A stretch of 6,698 nt of DNA, taken from the NCBI GenBank assembly GCA_900550335.1, contig URRU01000095.1, positions 1-6,698 on the forward strand. The letters run 5' to 3'. The stretch is from an uncultured Clostridium sp. Its GTDB lineage: Bacteria; Bacillota; Clostridia; Peptostreptococcales; Peptostreptococcaceae. This document shows positions 5,492-6,698 of the stretch, piece by piece. The position numbers and the translations under genes were made by a program. Numbering within the stretch: position 1 is the first letter of the stretch; each line of letters begins with the position of its first letter. The notes beneath the pieces were generated by a model that made no database searches, was not told the DNA's origin, and worked only from the letters and a program-made list of their open reading frames with translations.

Positions 5492-6698
5492 GAAATAGCT
5501 GAATTAAAATCTATGAACGATGAAATGACAGCTAAATACGATAAAGAAAAATCTTATATAACAGAAATTAAAAATTTAAAATCTCAGTTAGACGATGCTA
5601 GAGGTAGAGTAGAAAAATATGAAAGAGAATACGACTACAATAAAGCAGCTGAAGTTAAATACAGTGAAATACCTCATTTAGAAGAAGCAATTAAAGAAAA
5701 AGAAGAACAGATGAAAAATGGTTCAGAAACATCCCTTCTAAAAGAAGATGTAACAGAAGATGAAATATCAGAAATAGTATCAAAATGGACTGGTATACCA
5801 GTTACAAAACTTCTTGAAGGAGAAAGAGAAAAACTTCTTAAACTAGAAGATGAATTACATAAAAGAGTAATAGGTCAGGATAAGGCTGTTACAGCAGTAT
5901 CTGATGCGGTAATAAGAGCTAGAGCTGGACTAAAAGATGAAAATAAACCAATAGGTTCATTCATATTCTTAGGACCTACAGGTGTTGGTAAAACAGAACT
6001 TGCTAAAACGTTAGCTAGAAACTTATTCGACAGTGAGGACAATATAATCAGAATAGATATGTCTGAATACATGGAAAAACACTCAGTATCTAGATTAGTT
6101 GGTCCACCTCCAGGATATGTAGGATATGAAGAAGGAGGACAGCTAACAGAAGCTGTAAGAAGAAAACCATACTCAGTTATACTATTCGATGAAATAGAAA
6201 AAGCTCATGAAGATGTATTTAATATATTCTTACAGATATTAGATGATGGTAGACTTACAGACAACAAAGGTAAAACAGTTGACTTCAAGAATACTATAAT
6301 CATAATGACATCTAATATAGGTAGCCAGTACCTACTTGAATCAGGAGGAAATATAACTGAAGAAGTAAATGATGTTGTAATGAGCGAAATGAAACATAGA
6401 TTTAAACCAGAATTCTTAAACAGAGTAGATGATATTATAATGTTCACTCCTCTAAATAGAGAAGAAATAAAACAGATAATAGATATATTCATGCAGGGAT
6501 TAAGAAATAGACTAGCAGATAGAGAAATAAAAATAGAACTTACTGATGGAGCTAAAGAAGTTATGATAAATGAAGGTTATGATCCAGTATATGGAGCAAG
6601 ACCATTAAAGAGATACATCAGTGGTACATTAGAAACTATGCTTGCTAAGAAATTAATCTCAGGCGAAATATACAATGGATCTACTGTTGTAATAGATG

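Larger units (their letters stand above)
4139..6698 (+). pseudogene. clpB: ATP-dependent disaggregase ClpB with one in-frame TGA; 3' end outside window
   Basis: ClpB is a hexameric AAA+ unfoldase that rescues aggregated proteins with DnaK. ATG 4139 follows GGAGGG (4126-4131). The N domain is residues 1-150. AAA+ domain 1 has Walker A GEPGVGKT 211-218, pore loop KYRG at 255-258, Walker B FIDE 281-284 and arginine fingers at 336-337. The middle coiled coil begins near 410. Codon 451 (5489-5491) is TGA, inside the coiled coil: MDIQ-stop-EIAELK. Aligned from memory, E. coli has Glu here and clostridial relatives Lys, so one change from AGA (Arg, the dominant Arg codon here) is the easiest origin. 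The frame then runs open to 6697. Domain 2 is complete: Walker A GPTGVGKT 612-619, pore loop GYVGYEEGG, Walker B FDE 683-685 and sensor-2 GAR ending at 821. The window holds 853 codons including the TGA; a typical ClpB is about 860, so roughly ten are missing. As written, the product would be a 450-residue protein without domain 2, probably inactive. Confidence 0.9.

Noticed and set aside
5489..5530. Selenocysteine at the clpB TGA
   Set aside because: No stable hairpin with a GGUC-type loop follows, and ClpB has no catalytic Cys or Sec at this coiled-coil position.

Overview
The window reads as a piece of chromosome from an AT-rich, low-GC Gram-positive anaerobe of the Clostridia type. Arg is mostly AGA and Ile mostly ATA, the ribosome binding sites are strong and purine-rich, the promoters have TTGACA / TATTAT boxes, and a tandem glycine riboswitch is present. 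A relative of Peptostreptococcaceae is my guess; nothing in the window settles the genus.

Layout. (1) Positions 24-389 hold a promoter, a tandem glycine riboswitch and an intrinsic terminator whose 5' arm shares bases with the last aptamer stem. This leader controls a 415-residue saccharopine dehydrogenase-family oxidoreductase (390-1637). (2) A 16-bp stem-loop with T-tracts on both strands ends this gene and the convergent one that follows. (3) On the minus strand, 1699-2838 encodes a membrane-anchored diguanylate cyclase with about seven N-terminal membrane segments and a GGDEF domain. (4) A divergent intergenic region of about 270 bp contains an extended -10 promoter for the cyclase, a cluster of three TTTATCT/AGATAAA half-sites, and a strong promoter pointing right. 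(5) That promoter drives a tight three-gene run with gaps of 15 and 17 bp: a RepL-like winged-helix protein, an unrecognised 197-residue protein, and clpB, which leaves the window a few codons before its expected end.

Two points stand out. First, clpB has one in-frame TGA (5489-5491) in the middle-domain coiled coil. The frame then stays open for 402 more codons with an intact second AAA+ domain. This is a recent nonsense mutation, a sequencing error or, less likely, a readthrough event. Second, a glycine riboswitch controls a dehydrogenase of a family usually tied to lysine or polyamine chemistry. This suggests an unassigned glycine-linked reaction. The linkage of a RepL-like DNA-binding protein to clpB, with a palindromic site upstream, also suggests local control of the disaggregase that does not use the usual CtsR or HrcA sites.
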